From positions 161,304 through 225,303 of the forward strand of contig NZ_MDDV01000057.1 of assembly GCF_001854885.1 (NCBI RefSeq): a stretch of DNA of 64,000 nt. The letters run 5' to 3'. The stretch's first letter is position 1. Each line of letters opens with the position of its first letter. Under the pieces are notes generated by a model. It was not told the DNA's origin. It did no database searches and saw nothing but the letters and a program-made list of their open reading frames with translations. The DNA is from Ensifer sp. LCM 4579. GTDB lineage: Bacteria; Pseudomonadota; Alphaproteobacteria; Rhizobiales; Rhizobiaceae. A program made the translations under genes and the position numbers. Below are positions 31,434 through 40,955 of this stretch, one piece after another.

Positions 31434-31973
31434 TCAAAACGTCCCAGGCTGCGGCGACGGTGTCTGCTCATCCAAGAGTGCCGCCTGCAGCTTCTGCTCC
31501 TGTTCCGGCGAAAGCGATGTCTTGAGCACGCGACCGCGCAGCCCGGACAGCTCTGCAAGCACCTTTTCCGGCTGCACCTTGCGCACCAGGATGAAAAGAG
31601 CCGAGGAATTGTTCGGGATGGTATTGCCGAGCGACTTGATGAAGTTGTCGTCGATGCCGTAGTCGACAAGCGATCCGGAGAGGGCGCCCGCACCGGCGCC
31701 GAGCGCACCACCGATAGCAAAGCCGGCGAGGGGGTTCAGGAACAACAGTCCGACGAGTCCACCCCACAGCGAACCGGAAAGAAGGCCGGAAGTCGCCCCG
31801 GCGGCCGTGAGATTGAAGCTTTGTTTAAGATGTATTTTGCCCTCGGCGTCGCGCACGACGACGACCGCATCTTCGAGATCGATCAGATACTCCTTCTTGA
31901 GGCTGCTGAGCTTCAACAGAACCTTGTCGGCTTCTTCCGGCGAATCGAATCCTATGACAATCAAATCGGACAT
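31434..31973 (-). CDS. DUF1269 family membrane-associated protein
   Basis: A 179-residue protein with an N-terminal alpha/beta region (MSDLIVIGFDSPEEADKVLLKL), a central Gly-rich hydrophobic stretch (~58-100, SGLLSGSLWGGLVGLLFLNP then GGALGAGAGAL), and a C-terminal domain with SSALFILVRKVQPEKVLAEL. It belongs to a widespread DUF1269 group often stress-induced. Function unknown. Convergent with the anti-sigma gene. Confidence 0.85.
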   Translation of the reverse strand: MSDLIVIGFDSPEEADKVLLKLSSLKKEYLIDLEDAVVVVRDAEGKIHLKQSFNLTAAGATSGLLSGSLWGGLVGLLFLNPLAGFAIGGALGAGAGALSGSLVDYGIDDNFIKSLGNTIPNNSSALFILVRKVQPEKVLAELSGLRGRVLKTSLSPEQEQKLQAALLDEQTPSPQPGTF

Positions 31974-32069
31974 CTCTTCCTCCTGCTCTTGTGACGACGA
32001 ACCATCGTCGCAGCCGGAGATAGGGCGGCTTTAGGGCCAGTGAAGATGTCCGGAAGTCGAGTGGCCCGG

Positions 32070-32726
32070 TCAGCGCGCGACGGCGAGATCGATCGCGGCG
32101 CGCAGTTCCTCTATGCCGGCGCCCTTCTCCGATGATGTCGACAGCACCTCCGGATAGGCGGCCGGACGCTTCTTGATCTTTTCGAGCGTTTCGGCGACGA
32201 GCCGCGGTACCCCGGCTGCCTTGATCTTGTCGGTCTTGGTGAGCACGATCTGGTAGGAGACCGCCGCCTTGTCGAGAAGCGACAATACCTCCTCGTCGTT
32301 CTTCTTGATGCCATGGCGGGCGTCGATCAGCACATAGACGCGCTTCAGCGTCGAACGGCCGCGCAGATAATCGAAGACGAGTTTTGTCCAGGCGTCGACC
32401 TGTTCCTTGGGCGCCTGGGCATAGCCGTAGCCTGGCATGTCGACGAGTGCGATCGGCGGGAGGTCGCCGGCCTCTCCGGAATAGCCATCCGGCACGAAAT
32501 AGTTGAGCTCCTGCGTGCGTCCCGGGGTGTTGGAGGTGCGCGCAAGTCCTTTCTGCCCGACGAGCGCATTGATCAGCGACGATTTGCCGACGTTGGAGCG
32601 GCCGGCAAAGGCGATCTCCGTCGGACCCTCGGGCGGCAGGAATTTCATCGACGGAACGCCGCGGATGAAGATCCACGGCCGACCGAAGGTGGCGGCGGCG
32701 TCCCGATTGCTGTATTTTTCGGTCAT
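32070..32726 (-). CDS. engB: Ribosome biogenesis GTPase EngB/YsxC
   Basis: An essential GTPase of large-subunit assembly, also called YihA/YsxC. The 218-residue protein shows G1 [13 protein letters not shown]2 [10 protein letters not shown]3 DMPGYG, G4 TKTD and G5 TSSEKG. It is downstream of yidC in the conserved rpmH-rnpA-yidC-engB block, separated by a terminator hairpin. Confidence 0.97.
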   Translation of the reverse strand: MTEKYSNRDAAATFGRPWIFIRGVPSMKFLPPEGPTEIAFAGRSNVGKSSLINALVGQKGLARTSNTPGRTQELNYFVPDGYSGEAGDLPPIALVDMPGYGYAQAPKEQVDAWTKLVFDYLRGRSTLKRVYVLIDARHGIKKNDEEVLSLLDKAAVSYQIVLTKTDKIKAAGVPRLVAETLEKIKKRPAAYPEVLSTSSEKGAGIEELRAAIDLAVAR

Positions 32727-32831
32727 GTCCTGACGTTCCTTTTTGCCCGGCCGGGATCAGGCTTTTGGCGCCGCTTGTCAAGCGCGCCGCGCCGTTCGCA
32801 TCGTTTCGGATAGCGGCGTGCCGCGCAGGAC

Positions 32832-32868
32832 AAAAAAGCCCCGGATGACTCTCGTACCGGGGCTTCAA
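32832..32868 (-). terminator. Intrinsic terminator after yidC
   Basis: On the minus strand GAAGCCCCGG (32866-32857 region) pairs with CCGGGGCTT (32844-32836 region) and is followed by a T run (32836-32832). It separates yidC from engB, so engB likely has its own promoter or depends on read-through. Confidence 0.8.
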
Positions 32869-32886
32869 GGCGAAGTGGGCTGCCGG

Positions 32887-34692
32887 CTATTCCGCCGGCT
32901 TGGGTTTCTTCGAAAACAGCGACTTCAGATTGTCGATGAGCTCGACCTTCACGCCCTGGCGCTTCATGATGATCGACTGCTGGACGATCGACAGCGTATT
33001 GTTCCAGGCCCAGTAGATCACCAGACCGGCAGGGAACGATGCCAGCATGAAGGTGAACACCACCGGCATCCAGGTGAACAGCATCGCCTGGGTCGGGTCC
33101 GGCGGCGTCGGGTTCATCCGCATCTGCAGGAACATCGTGATGCCCATGATGAGCGGCCAGACGCCGAGATGCAGGAAGGCCGGCGCATCGAATGGCAGCA
33201 GCCCGAAGAGGTTGATGATCGTCGTCGGATCGGGCGCCGAAAGGTCCCTGATCCAGCCGAAGAACGGCGCGTGCCGCATCTCGATGGTGATGTAGATCAC
33301 CTTGTAAAGCGCGAAGAAGACCGGAATCTGGATAAGAATGGGCCAGCAGCCCGCCAGCGGATTGATCTTTTCCTCCTTGTAGAGCTGCATCATCGCCTGC
33401 TGCAGCCCCATGCGGTCGTCGCCGAATTTCTTCTTCAGTTCTTCCATTTTCGGCTGAACCTTCTTCATGTTCGCCATCGATGCATATTGCTTGTTGGCGA
33501 GCGGGAAAAAGATCAGCTTGACGACGATCGTGGTGATGAGGATCGCAACGCCGAAATTGCCGAAGAGATGGAAAAAGAAATCCATCATTTTGAACATCGG
33601 CTTGGTGATGAAGTAGAACCAGCCCCAGTCGATCAGCTTGTCGAAGTTCGGAATCGAGTAGGCAACTTCATAATTGTCGACGACCGGGACTTCCTTGGCG
33701 CCGGCGAAAACGAGGTTCTTGACCTCTGCCGACTGGCCGGCAGCGACGGTGACCGCATCGCTCTTATAGTCGCTCTGGTAGCGGGCGCGGCCGTCGGTAA
33801 AGTGGGAGAAGCGGATGTCGAAGGGCGTCTGCTGTGGCGGGACAATCGTGGCGGCCCAGTATTTGTCGGTGATGCCGAGCCAGCCGCCGCCCGTCGACTT
33901 GCCGGGTTCGACAGGCTGGTTGTCCTCGACCTTTGAGTATTTCACTTCCTGAAGGCTGCCGTCGGCCACCCCGATGAAGCCCTCATGCAGGACATAGACG
34001 CTCGGCGTCGTCGGCTTGTTGAAACGCGTGACGCGGCCGTAGGAGGAAAGCGAGACCGGCTCGGAGGTCCCGTTCTTGATGCTGTCGACGATCTGGAACA
34101 TGTAGCGGTCGTCTACCGAGATCGTCCGGCGGAAGGTGATGCCCTTCTCGTTCGTATAGGTCAGCGTAACCGGCGTTGCAGCCGTCAGCTTGTCGCCGCC
34201 GGAGAGCGTCCAGACGGTCTGCGGGCCCGGAACGGAGCCGGTGGCATCGTTGCCGATGTAGCCGATCTCGGTGAAGTAGCCATCGGCGGTTTCGGCCGGG
34301 CTGAAGAGCGTGATGATAGGGCTCTTGGGATCGACCGTTTCATGGTAGCCCTTCAGCTTCAGGTCGTCGAAGCGCGCGCCGGTCAGGTTGATGGAGCCGG
34401 TAAGCGCAGGCGTGTCGATCTCGACACGTGGAGATTTTGCTATGGCCTGCTCGCGGCTTTCGCCGGCGCCCGGGGTCGTGCCGCCGCCCGGTGGCGACTG
34501 TCCCGGAATGGACTCACCCGGTGCCGTCGGCTGACCGCCTTGCTGCGCCTCGATCTGTTGCGCCTGCTGCGCCTGTTCCGCGGCAATGCGGTCCTTCTCG
34601 ATTCTCGGATTGACATAGAAGAACTGCCAAGCGACGAGGATCAGTACGGACAGGGCAATCGCCACGAAATAATTGCGGTTGTTTTCCATCAT
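32887..34692 (-). CDS. yidC: Membrane protein insertase YidC
   Basis: Inserts and folds inner-membrane proteins. The 601-residue protein has an N-terminal membrane segment ([21 protein letters not shown], ~6-26), a large periplasmic beta-domain and a five-helix insertase core (~355-590). The core contains [33 protein letters not shown] and a late [17 protein letters not shown]. The tail is basic. It overlaps rnpA by 4 bases, so the two are translationally coupled. Confidence 0.97.
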   Translation of the reverse strand: MMENNRNYFVAIALSVLILVAWQFFYVNPRIEKDRIAAEQAQQAQQIEAQQGGQPTAPGESIPGQSPPGGGTTPGAGESREQAIAKSPRVEIDTPALTGSINLTGARFDDLKLKGYHETVDPKSPIITLFSPAETADGYFTEIGYIGNDATGSVPGPQTVWTLSGGDKLTAATPVTLTYTNEKGITFRRTISVDDRYMFQIVDSIKNGTSEPVSLSSYGRVTRFNKPTTPSVYVLHEGFIGVADGSLQEVKYSKVEDNQPVEPGKSTGGGWLGITDKYWAATIVPPQQTPFDIRFSHFTDGRARYQSDYKSDAVTVAAGQSAEVKNLVFAGAKEVPVVDNYEVAYSIPNFDKLIDWGWFYFITKPMFKMMDFFFHLFGNFGVAILITTIVVKLIFFPLANKQYASMANMKKVQPKMEELKKKFGDDRMGLQQAMMQLYKEEKINPLAGCWPILIQIPVFFALYKVIYITIEMRHAPFFGWIRDLSAPDPTTIINLFGLLPFDAPAFLHLGVWPLIMGITMFLQMRMNPTPPDPTQAMLFTWMPVVFTFMLASFPAGLVIYWAWNNTLSIVQQSIIMKRQGVKVELIDNLKSLFSKKPKPAE

Positions 34693-35084
34693 GCTTTCCT
34701 GGAACCGGCCGTCGGCCGTTTCGGTTTCGGCTTGCTTTCGATGCGATCCTCGAGTGCCCGGGTCAATCGGTCGAAAGGGGCACTCAGGAGATCGCGTCGG
34801 GCGACAATCACATAGTCGTGTCCGGGTTTCATTGCAAACCCGGCGGAAAGCCGCACGGCCTCTTTGAGCCGTCGGCGCATCCGGTTTCGCTCGACGGCAT
34901 TGCCGTGTTTCTTGGTGACGGTAAAGCCGACACGGGGCTGCGCTTCCGGATCATCCCTGGCGAGCACTTCGAGGAGGAATAGCGGCCCTTTGCGACTTTC
35001 TCCAGCCCTGACGGCCAAAAACTGCGGACGGCTTTTCAGCCGTCCGACAGGAACCTTGTGTCTGTCTGTCATATGCCCGGACAT
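34689..35084 (-). CDS. rnpA: Ribonuclease P protein component
   Basis: The protein subunit that assists the RNase P RNA in trimming tRNA 5' ends. The 131-residue protein has [29 protein letters not shown], the RNR signature of the family. Starts at 35084 (MSGHMTD) or 35072 (MTDRHK) are both possible. It follows rpmH by ~21 bases. No yidD gene lies between it and yidC. Confidence 0.96.
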   Translation of the reverse strand: MSGHMTDRHKVPVGRLKSRPQFLAVRAGESRKGPLFLLEVLARDDPEAQPRVGFTVTKKHGNAVERNRMRRRLKEAVRLSAGFAMKPGHDYVIVARRDLLSAPFDRLTRALEDRIESKPKPKRPTAGSRKA

Positions 35085-35105
35085 GTGGATTCGGGCAGGC
35101 TCGGC

Positions 35106-35240
35106 TCAGGCCGAGAGACGCTTGCGGCCACGAGCCCGGCGGGCTCCGAGAACCTTGCGGCCACCCTTGGTAGCCATACGTGCACGGAAGCCGTGACGGC
35201 GCTTGCGAACAAGCTTGGACGGTTGGTAGGTACGCTTCAT
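35106..35240 (-). CDS. rpmH: 50S ribosomal protein L34
   Basis: A 44-residue, very basic ribosomal protein: it begins [20 protein letters not shown] and ends GRKRLSA, the canonical L34 sequence and length. It leads the rpmH-rnpA-yidC operon. A sigma70-like promoter lies ~110 bases upstream on the minus strand. Confidence 0.98.
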   Translation of the reverse strand: MKRTYQPSKLVRKRRHGFRARMATKGGRKVLGARRARGRKRLSA

Positions 35241-35346
35241 TTATTTAAATACCGCGGTGTGCGGCCCTTCTTGAGTTTGCATTATGCAAGGAGCGTTTAC
35301 GTTACGGGCATAGCTCCGCCCCTGGCGGCATGACCGGACGTGGCGG

Positions 35347-35376
35347 CTTATAGGGACAAAAGCCCGGCAAAGTCAA
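35347..35376 (-). promoter_or_regulatory. Candidate sigma70-type promoter of rpmH-rnpA-yidC
   Basis: On the minus strand TTGACT (35376-35371) and TATAAG (35352-35347) are separated by 18 bases, close to consensus, about 107 bases ahead of the rpmH start. Confidence 0.6.
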
Positions 35377-35777
35377 TTCCCGCCGCACGCCGTCAGCACG
35401 CCGTCGGGGCGACCGGCATGGGCGGGACTGGTGACCGCCGGCGACGAGCCCCGACGGATGGGCATCGGTTCCTGCCGGCGGCGCAAGACACCGGAAGCGC
35501 CTCGGGTCTCGCGGATCGAGCATATCTTCCTGGCCGGCGAAACGAGCTGACCCCTTTTTGTCGCCGCTTCGCCGGATGATGGAATCGGTGGCGCGCGCAT
35601 TCGGCGGTGGTTCGGACGCCGTCGGCCGCGACGAAGGGCAGCAGTCCTGATCGGCTGCTTCCGCCGTTTCACGGCAAAGTGACTTGTTCCGCCCGCCCGT
35701 TCGCGCTGTCTTCGAGGGTACGGATCATTCATCCGCTTCCATTCATGGCGGACCGACCTCGCCGAAGGCAAAACCGC
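35377..35777. other. Intergenic region between rpmH and the VTT-domain gene
   Basis: About 400 bases. A plus-strand frame is open through part of it (from 35607 into the next gene), but its sequence is low-complexity Arg/Pro/Ser translation and I do not support it as coding. No RNA gene or repeat is recognised. Confidence 0.45.
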
Positions 35778-36578
35778 ATGGGCCCTGAACTGAGCGACAG
35801 CGCGGAAGACGAAGCCCCGGCGAACGCATCGCCGAGCCGGACTCGCGGCGTAGCCGACGGCGGTCGCTCGCCGTGGCGTTTTGCGCCGTTTGCGCTCCTC
35901 ATCGCCGGCGGAGCGGCCTGCTATGCACTGGGCCTCCAGCGATATCTGACCCTGTCGGCGTTGGTCGACCACAGGGAGGCGCTTAGCGCCTATGTCGGCG
36001 CATATCCCCTTCGATCGGGTCTCGCCTTCATTTCTGTCTATGTCGCCGTCGTGGTCTTCTCGATCCCGGCGGCATCGGTGCTGACGATAACCGCCGGCTT
36101 TCTGTTCGGCTGCCTTCTTGGAGGCGTCATCGCGATCGCCGCCGCTTCCCTGGGAGCCAGCCTTCTGTTCCTGGCGGCGCGCGGTGCCCTCAGCGACCTG
36201 CTGCGACGGCGCGCCGGGCGCTTTATCGAGCGCCTTGCCGCTGGCTTTCGCCGCGATGCCTTCCACTACCTGCTGATCCTGCGCCTCGTGCCGGTCTTTC
36301 CCTTCTTCATCGTCAATATCGCGCCGGCCTTCTTTGACGTGAAGCTGCGCACCTTTGCCGCGGCGACTCTTCTCGGCATCGTGCCCGGCACTTTCGCCTA
36401 TGCCTGGCTCGGCTGCGGCCTCGACGAGGTGATCGCCCATGCGGCGGCAAGCGGGCGCGCGTTGTCGCCGTCGGATTTCGCGACACGACACATTTCTCTG
36501 GCGCTTCTCGCGCTGGCGCTGATTGCGGCGCTGCCTCTCGTCTACAGGCGAATACAGCCGCGCCGGAGGGAAGACTGA
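35778..36578 (+). CDS. TVP38/TMEM64 (VTT domain) membrane protein
   Basis: A 266-residue inner-membrane protein. A hydrophilic N-terminus (~40 residues) is followed by a membrane segment and a VTT/SNARE-associated domain (~95-220) with FSIPAASVLTITAGFLFGCLLGG and LRLVPVFPFFIVNIAPAFF. I favour the ATG at 35778 (AAGG upstream) over the ATG at 35745; this is uncertain. The VTT relatives DedA and TMEM64 act in lipid or ion handling. It is followed after 15 bases by a flavoprotein gene, a pairing seen widely in bacteria. Confidence 0.87.
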   Translation: MGPELSDSAEDEAPANASPSRTRGVADGGRSPWRFAPFALLIAGGAACYALGLQRYLTLSALVDHREALSAYVGAYPLRSGLAFISVYVAVVVFSIPAASVLTITAGFLFGCLLGGVIAIAAASLGASLLFLAARGALSDLLRRRAGRFIERLAAGFRRDAFHYLLILRLVPVFPFFIVNIAPAFFDVKLRTFAAATLLGIVPGTFAYAWLGCGLDEVIAHAAASGRALSPSDFATRHISLALLALALIAALPLVYRRIQPRRRED

Positions 36579-36593
36579 CTTGGGGCGTGGAGC

Positions 36594-38018
36594 GTGGCAG
36601 GGATACTCAAACCGGACATTTGCGTGATCGGCGGCGGCGCCGCCGGCCTTTCCGTGGCCGCGGGCGCGGCCGCCTTCGACGTGCCGGTCGTCCTCATCGA
36701 GCACGGCAAGATGGGCGGCGACTGCCTGAATTACGGCTGTGTGCCCTCCAAGGCGCTGATCGCGGCCGCGAAACACGCGCAGGCCGTCCGCAAGGCCGGA
36801 GCGTTCGGTCTCGTTGCCGCGGAGCCGGTCGGCGAAGGCGAACGGCTCAAGGACCGGATCAGCCGGGTCATCGCGGGCATCGCGCCGCATGATTCCGTCG
36901 AGCGGTTCACAAGCCTCGGCGTCGAGGTAATTGCGGAGACGGCGCGGTTCGTCGACGAGCGGACCGTCGCTGCCGGCGACCGCCTCGTACGGGCCCGGCG
37001 CTTCGTGATCGCCACTGGTTCCTCGCCCGCCATTCCCCCGATCAGGGGTCTCACGGAGACGCCATTCCTCACCAACGAGACGCTGTTCGAGCTGGACCAG
37101 GTGCCCCGTCATCTGGTCATCGTCGGCGCCGGCCCGGTGGGGCTGGAGATGGCGCAGGCCTATTGCCGGCTGGGTGCGCGCGTGACCGTCATCGAGAGTG
37201 CTACGGCGCTGGCGAAGGAAGATCCGGAACTGAAGGCGATCGTGCTCGACGCCCTCTGCGCCGAGGGTGTCGTCCTCCACCAGCGAACGACGATCCATTC
37301 CGTGACGCGCAGCGAGGACGGCGTGGTTCTGCGCTGCGAAAATGAAAGCGGAAGCCTCGACATCAAAGGCAGCGACCTTTTGCTCGCGACCGGCCGGACC
37401 GCCAATCACGACTCGCTCAATCTCGCTGCCGCGGGCATTCGGCACGATACCGCGCGCATCGAAGTCGGCGCGAATCTGCGCACCAGCAACCGCCGGGTGT
37501 ATGCGATCGGCGACGCGGCCGGCGGCCTGCAATTCACCCACGCCGCCGGCTATCATGCGCGGCTCGTCCTGCAACAGATCCTCTTCCGGCTGCCGGCGCG
37601 TGAGATCCGCGCCATGATCCCGCGGGTCACCTTCACTGATCCGGAGCTCGCCCATGCCGGGCTGACGGAAGAGGAGGCGCTGGAGAAGTTCGGAAGCGTT
37701 GACGTCGTTCGCTGCGACTATTCAGACAATGACCGTGTTCGAATCGACGGCCTCGGGTGCGGGCAGATGAAGCTGGTGATCGGCCGACGCGGACGGATTC
37801 TCGGCGCCGGCATTGCCGGCGCGGGGGCGGGGGAAATGATCGACATCTGGGCCTTTGCCACTGCCAATCGTTTGACGCTCAAGAGCTTCCGTGACCATGT
37901 GGCGCCCTATCCCACCCTTTCCGAGATTGGAAAACAGGCAGCGATCTCCTATTATTCTCCCATGGCACGAAATCGCTTCGTCCGCACCGCAATCCGCATC
38001 TTGCGGCGCTTCGGCTGA
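36594..38018 (+). CDS. FAD-dependent pyridine nucleotide-disulfide oxidoreductase, Tyr in place of catalytic His
   Basis: A 474-residue class I flavoprotein. The FAD-binding GGGAAGLSVAAGAA is at the N-terminus, the redox disulfide is in GGDCLNYGCVPSK (~45-57), NAD(P)H-binding is VGAGPVGLEMAQ, and AIGDAAGG comes near residue 305. At the dimer-interface active site the usual HPTLSE reads YPTLSE (Tyr439, Glu444), so the catalytic His is missing. There is no N-terminal heavy-metal domain and no C-terminal Cys pair, so it is not a true mercuric reductase. GTG start with GGAG upstream. Operon with the VTT-domain gene. Confidence 0.88.
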   Translation: MAGILKPDICVIGGGAAGLSVAAGAAAFDVPVVLIEHGKMGGDCLNYGCVPSKALIAAAKHAQAVRKAGAFGLVAAEPVGEGERLKDRISRVIAGIAPHDSVERFTSLGVEVIAETARFVDERTVAAGDRLVRARRFVIATGSSPAIPPIRGLTETPFLTNETLFELDQVPRHLVIVGAGPVGLEMAQAYCRLGARVTVIESATALAKEDPELKAIVLDALCAEGVVLHQRTTIHSVTRSEDGVVLRCENESGSLDIKGSDLLLATGRTANHDSLNLAAAGIRHDTARIEVGANLRTSNRRVYAIGDAAGGLQFTHAAGYHARLVLQQILFRLPAREIRAMIPRVTFTDPELAHAGLTEEEALEKFGSVDVVRCDYSDNDRVRIDGLGCGQMKLVIGRRGRILGAGIAGAGAGEMIDIWAFATANRLTLKSFRDHVAPYPTLSEIGKQAAISYYSPMARNRFVRTAIRILRRFG

Positions 38019-38039
38019 CGGCAGGGAAATTCTTCAAGC

Positions 38040-39521
38040 ATGATAGAAGAGGCACGCCACGAGAATGCGACGGCGCCGCCCCGCGCGGCCGTTGGTTTTC
38101 TGCGCGGGCTCTCCGGCAAGCTGCTTTTGCTGACGGTCGCCTTCGTCATGCTCGCGGAAGTGCTGATCTTCGTGCCCTCCGTCGCCAATATGCGAATCCG
38201 CTGGCTTGAGGATCGGCTGAACACCGTCGCGGCTGCGGCCGTCGTCGTCGACGGTCTGCAGAATATCGAGCTGCCGCGCGCCGTGCAGCGCGAGACGTTG
38301 ATGGCAACCGGCACCAAGGCAATCGTCATCCGGCGCAAGGATGCGTCGCGGATGATCGCCAGCGTGGATATGCCGCCCGAAGTCGACGGCGAATACGACA
38401 TTGCCAATTTCACGGCGCTCGGCGCGGTGCGCGACGCTTTCGACACGCTGCTTTTCGGCGGCCATCGCATCATGCGGGTCTATGGACCGCTCGGCGAAAG
38501 CGATGCGACCATTGAGCTGGTGATGAAGGATGCGGGCCTGCGTAAGGCCATGCTCGTCTATTCGCGCAACGTTTTTCTGCTGTCGATCGTCATCTCGCTG
38601 ATCACCGCGGCGCTGATCTTCCTCGCGATCAACCGTATGCTGATCCTGCCGATCAGGCGTCTGACGACGAGCATGCAGGAATTCTCCGACGAGCCATCGA
38701 ACCCCGAACGCATCCTCGTCCCGCCCGAGGGCCGGGACGAACTTGCGGTCGCCGGCCAGCACCTCGCCAGCATGCAGCGTGAGTTGCAGAGAACCCTGAA
38801 GCAGCAGAAAAGCCTCGCCGAACTCGGCCTGGCCGTTTCGAAGATCAATCATGACATGCGCAACATCCTGTCCTCGGCGCAGTTGATTTCCGACCGACTT
38901 GCCGATGTCGATGATCCGGTCGTGAAGCGTTTCGCTCCGACATTGCTGAGGACCATCGATCGCGCGGTCGGCTACACGCAGGAGGTCCTTTCCTACGGAC
39001 GCACCGCCGAGGCCGCGCCGCGCCGCCGCTTCGTCGCGCTTCGCCCGCTCGTCGACGACGTCTCGGAACTCCTGGCGATCGATGGCCAAAGCGGCATCGC
39101 ATTCGAAAACCAGGTTCGCGACGACGTCATGGTGGATGCGGACAGCGAGCAGCTCTTCCGGGTCATTCACAATATCTGCCGCAATGCGGTCGAAGCGCTG
39201 GCGAACCATGAGCCGGAGGACGGGCGCGGTCGGGCGATCTGCGTTTCGGCGGTCCGAACGGGCAGCGTGGTGACGATCTCGATCGAAGATACGGGCCCCG
39301 GCATGCCGGCCAGGGCCCGCGAAAACCTGTTCGCCGCCTTTCGTGGCTCGGCCCGCTCCGGCGGCACGGGGCTCGGCCTCGCAATTGCCCGCGAACTGGT
39401 GCTCGCCCATGGCGGCACAGTCGCGCTCGTGGAAAAGCCGACGCCCGGCACGCTCTTCCGCATCGAACTGCCGGACCGCCCCGTCCGCCTCGACGCATTC
39501 CGCGCGAAAGGGCGCTCCTGA
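38040..39521 (+). CDS. Membrane sensor histidine kinase without linked response regulator
   Basis: A 493-residue kinase with TM1 at ~26-47, a periplasmic sensor region (~48-176), TM2 at ~177-199, and HAMP at ~200-250. The phosphoacceptor box is KINHDMRNILSSAQ (His271) and the ATPase domain has NICRNAVEAL (N box), DTGPGMP (G1) and GGTGLGLAIARELVLAHGG (G2). Its HDMRN box identifies an HWE-independent, less common kinase subtype. It lies 21 bases after the flavoprotein gene, so the three genes from 35.8 kb may form one operon. Partner regulator unknown. Confidence 0.9.
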   Translation: MIEEARHENATAPPRAAVGFLRGLSGKLLLLTVAFVMLAEVLIFVPSVANMRIRWLEDRLNTVAAAAVVVDGLQNIELPRAVQRETLMATGTKAIVIRRKDASRMIASVDMPPEVDGEYDIANFTALGAVRDAFDTLLFGGHRIMRVYGPLGESDATIELVMKDAGLRKAMLVYSRNVFLLSIVISLITAALIFLAINRMLILPIRRLTTSMQEFSDEPSNPERILVPPEGRDELAVAGQHLASMQRELQRTLKQQKSLAELGLAVSKINHDMRNILSSAQLISDRLADVDDPVVKRFAPTLLRTIDRAVGYTQEVLSYGRTAEAAPRRRFVALRPLVDDVSELLAIDGQSGIAFENQVRDDVMVDADSEQLFRVIHNICRNAVEALANHEPEDGRGRAICVSAVRTGSVVTISIEDTGPGMPARARENLFAAFRGSARSGGTGLGLAIARELVLAHGGTVALVEKPTPGTLFRIELPDRPVRLDAFRAKGRS

Positions 39522-39639
39522 GCCGACAGCGTCGCGCGTTCGGGGCGATGCGCCAGGATGCGCCGGCCCCCGGACAATGCGGAGGGACGCACGGGTCGCC
39601 ACCTGACCGTCGCAAAAATGAAATTTTTCCCGAAAGGCG

Positions 39640-39667
39640 CTTGCAATCCCCGAAAGGACGCTTTAGA
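39640..39667 (+). promoter_or_regulatory. Candidate promoter of tRNA-Arg
   Basis: CTTGCA (39640-39645) and TTTAGA (39662-39667), 16 bases apart, end about 40 bases before the tRNA. This matches the general look of rhizobial stable-RNA promoters. Confidence 0.4.
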
Positions 39668-39706
39668 GGATCGCCACGCAAGCGGTGGTCACCGCTTCCA
39701 AGACAC

Positions 39707-39783
39707 GCACCCGTAGCTCAGCTGGATAGAGCACCAGACTACGAATCTGGGGGTCAGGAGTTCGAATCTCTTCGGGTGCGCCA
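39707..39783 (+). tRNA. tRNA-Arg (anticodon ACG)
   Basis: A 77-base tRNA. The acceptor stem GCACCCG/CGGGTGC is perfect, the D arm is GCTC...GAGC, the anticodon stem CCAGA/TCTGG encloses CTACGAA with anticodon ACG, the T arm has TTCGAAT, and CCA is encoded. A34 is expected to be modified to inosine, reading CGU, CGC and CGA. A short T run follows immediately. No integrase or attachment duplication is visible beside it. Confidence 0.97.
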
Positions 39784-39806
39784 TTTTTCTTCAAAGTTGC
39801 ACGAAA

Positions 39807-39905
39807 TTCGCTACAGGGCGTTGGCTGCTTTGTGTCTTATCACAAAGGCCGCTCTGCATCTCTTCCTGAATCGAGGTCGATCGGAAGAGGTGGTGCAATG
39901 GATCC
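39807..39905. repeat. Degenerate mosaic intergenic repeat after tRNA-Arg
   Basis: GCTACAGGGCG ... GTGTCTTATCACAAAGGCCGCT resembles the left half of the element at 3555-3606. It is followed by CTCTTCC-tg-AATCGA-gg-TCGAT-c-GGAAGAG, which has the same nested design as the hairpin at 3608-3663. It is a diverged copy of the same two-part arrangement. Confidence 0.6.
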
Positions 39906-39919
39906 CGCCTGTTCCGCCG

Positions 39920-40393
39920 TCAGACCGAAGGATGGCTGAAGCGGGCGACTTGCGCACCCTTCATCAGGTTGCGGAAATTGGTGCCGCTCATATGCACCAG
40001 TGTCCGGTGGTCACCGCCTTCGAAATAGACATCGCTCGCCCTGTCGAGGCTTTCGTCGAGTATGACCGGTACGCCATAAGCCGATCCGATCGGCGGCACC
40101 GCGCCAATTTCGCAGTCGGAGAAAAGCGAACTGACCTCATCCTCGGAGGCAAGGCCCAAGCGCCTGTTCATGACGTCCTGCAATGTCGAGAGCTCGACGC
40201 GATGCGAGGCGGGAACGACGGCCAGTACATAGCCCATTTCGTGGTGCACGACCACGGACTTGGCCAGCCTGCTGCCCGGAACATGGGCGGCTTCGGCAGT
40301 CTGGCTCGATGTTGCGGTACGGTGATGAGCGACGGTGTCGTAGCTGACCCCTTCGCTGTCGATATAGTCCTGGAGTTTCTTAGCGATCGTCAT
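39920..40393 (-). CDS. YbaK/prolyl-tRNA editing domain protein
   Basis: A 157-residue stand-alone trans-editing domain, likely hydrolysing mischarged aminoacyl-tRNA. It contains the conserved LAKSVVVHHEMGYVLAVVPASHRV (with the catalytic-type Lys), CEIGAVPPIGSAYGVPVILDESL and GGDHRTLVHMSG. Substrate tRNA is not predictable from sequence alone. It is followed by the mosaic repeat, then the tRNA on the other strand. Confidence 0.88.
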   Translation of the reverse strand: MTIAKKLQDYIDSEGVSYDTVAHHRTATSSQTAEAAHVPGSRLAKSVVVHHEMGYVLAVVPASHRVELSTLQDVMNRRLGLASEDEVSSLFSDCEIGAVPPIGSAYGVPVILDESLDRASDVYFEGGDHRTLVHMSGTNFRNLMKGAQVARFSHPSV

Positions 40394-40526
40394 CTTAGTC
40401 GCCCCTTCTGATAAGTCGCGACGCGTGAAACCATTCTGCCCTGATCGCCTTGGAAGTCAACGATGAATGGCCGGAACGCCGGCGCCGGTTTGGATCGCAG
40501 ACGCCGGCCGCGTCAAAAGGGCGGCC

Positions 40527-40955
40527 TTATTTTCCGGCGAGGATATCGATCGTCCGGGCATCCCGTACTCCCTCGAAATAGTGCTCCAGTGCCCGGGCGA
40601 AGGCGCCGACGGTCGGGGCCGCGGCCTCGAAAAGGGTCATCGACGAGCGGAACTTGAGATCGTCCGGCCTGCCGAAGATCTCGAGGGCGCTGCGTCCCCT
40701 GACGGCGTTGACCGCTTCGGTGCACTCCAGGATACGGCGGCCGAGAAGCGGTTGCCGCAGATAGGCGATGGCCTCGTCCATGTTCGAGAGCGCGTAATAT
40801 TGTGCCGTCGGCGAATGGCCGAGGCCCTGGATCTGCGGGAAGATGAACCACATCCAGTGGCTTTTCTTGGCGCCGGCCCGAAGTTCCGCCAGAGCAATGT
40901 CGTATACGCTCTCTTGCGCTTTGAGGAATCGTTCGAGATCGAAGGCCTCGCTCAT
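40527..40955 (-). CDS. DUF1810 family protein
   Basis: A 142-residue soluble protein with the family signature: FLKAQESVYDIALAELRAGAKKSHWMWFIFPQIQGLG (~8-44) and AQYYALSNMDEAIAYLRQPLLG. I chose the ATG at 40955 (AGGGCGG upstream) because it starts at the domain edge. Function unknown. Confidence 0.85.
   Translation of the reverse strand: MSEAFDLERFLKAQESVYDIALAELRAGAKKSHWMWFIFPQIQGLGHSPTAQYYALSNMDEAIAYLRQPLLGRRILECTEAVNAVRGRSALEIFGRPDDLKFRSSMTLFEAAAPTVGAFARALEHYFEGVRDARTIDILAGK

Noticed and set aside
35373..37655. A 760-codon open frame on the minus strand
   Set aside because: It lies opposite the VTT-domain and flavoprotein genes, which have clear family motifs. Its translation is Arg/Gly/Asp-rich with no recognisable domain, as expected for an antisense frame in high-GC DNA.
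36594..38018. Mercuric reductase (merA)
   Set aside because: There is no N-terminal metal-binding domain, no C-terminal vicinal cysteines, and no other mer genes nearby.
39707..39783. tRNA-Arg as an integration site of a genomic island
   Set aside because: No integrase gene and no repeat of the tRNA 3' end were seen; the downstream genes look like ordinary chromosomal genes and composition does not shift.
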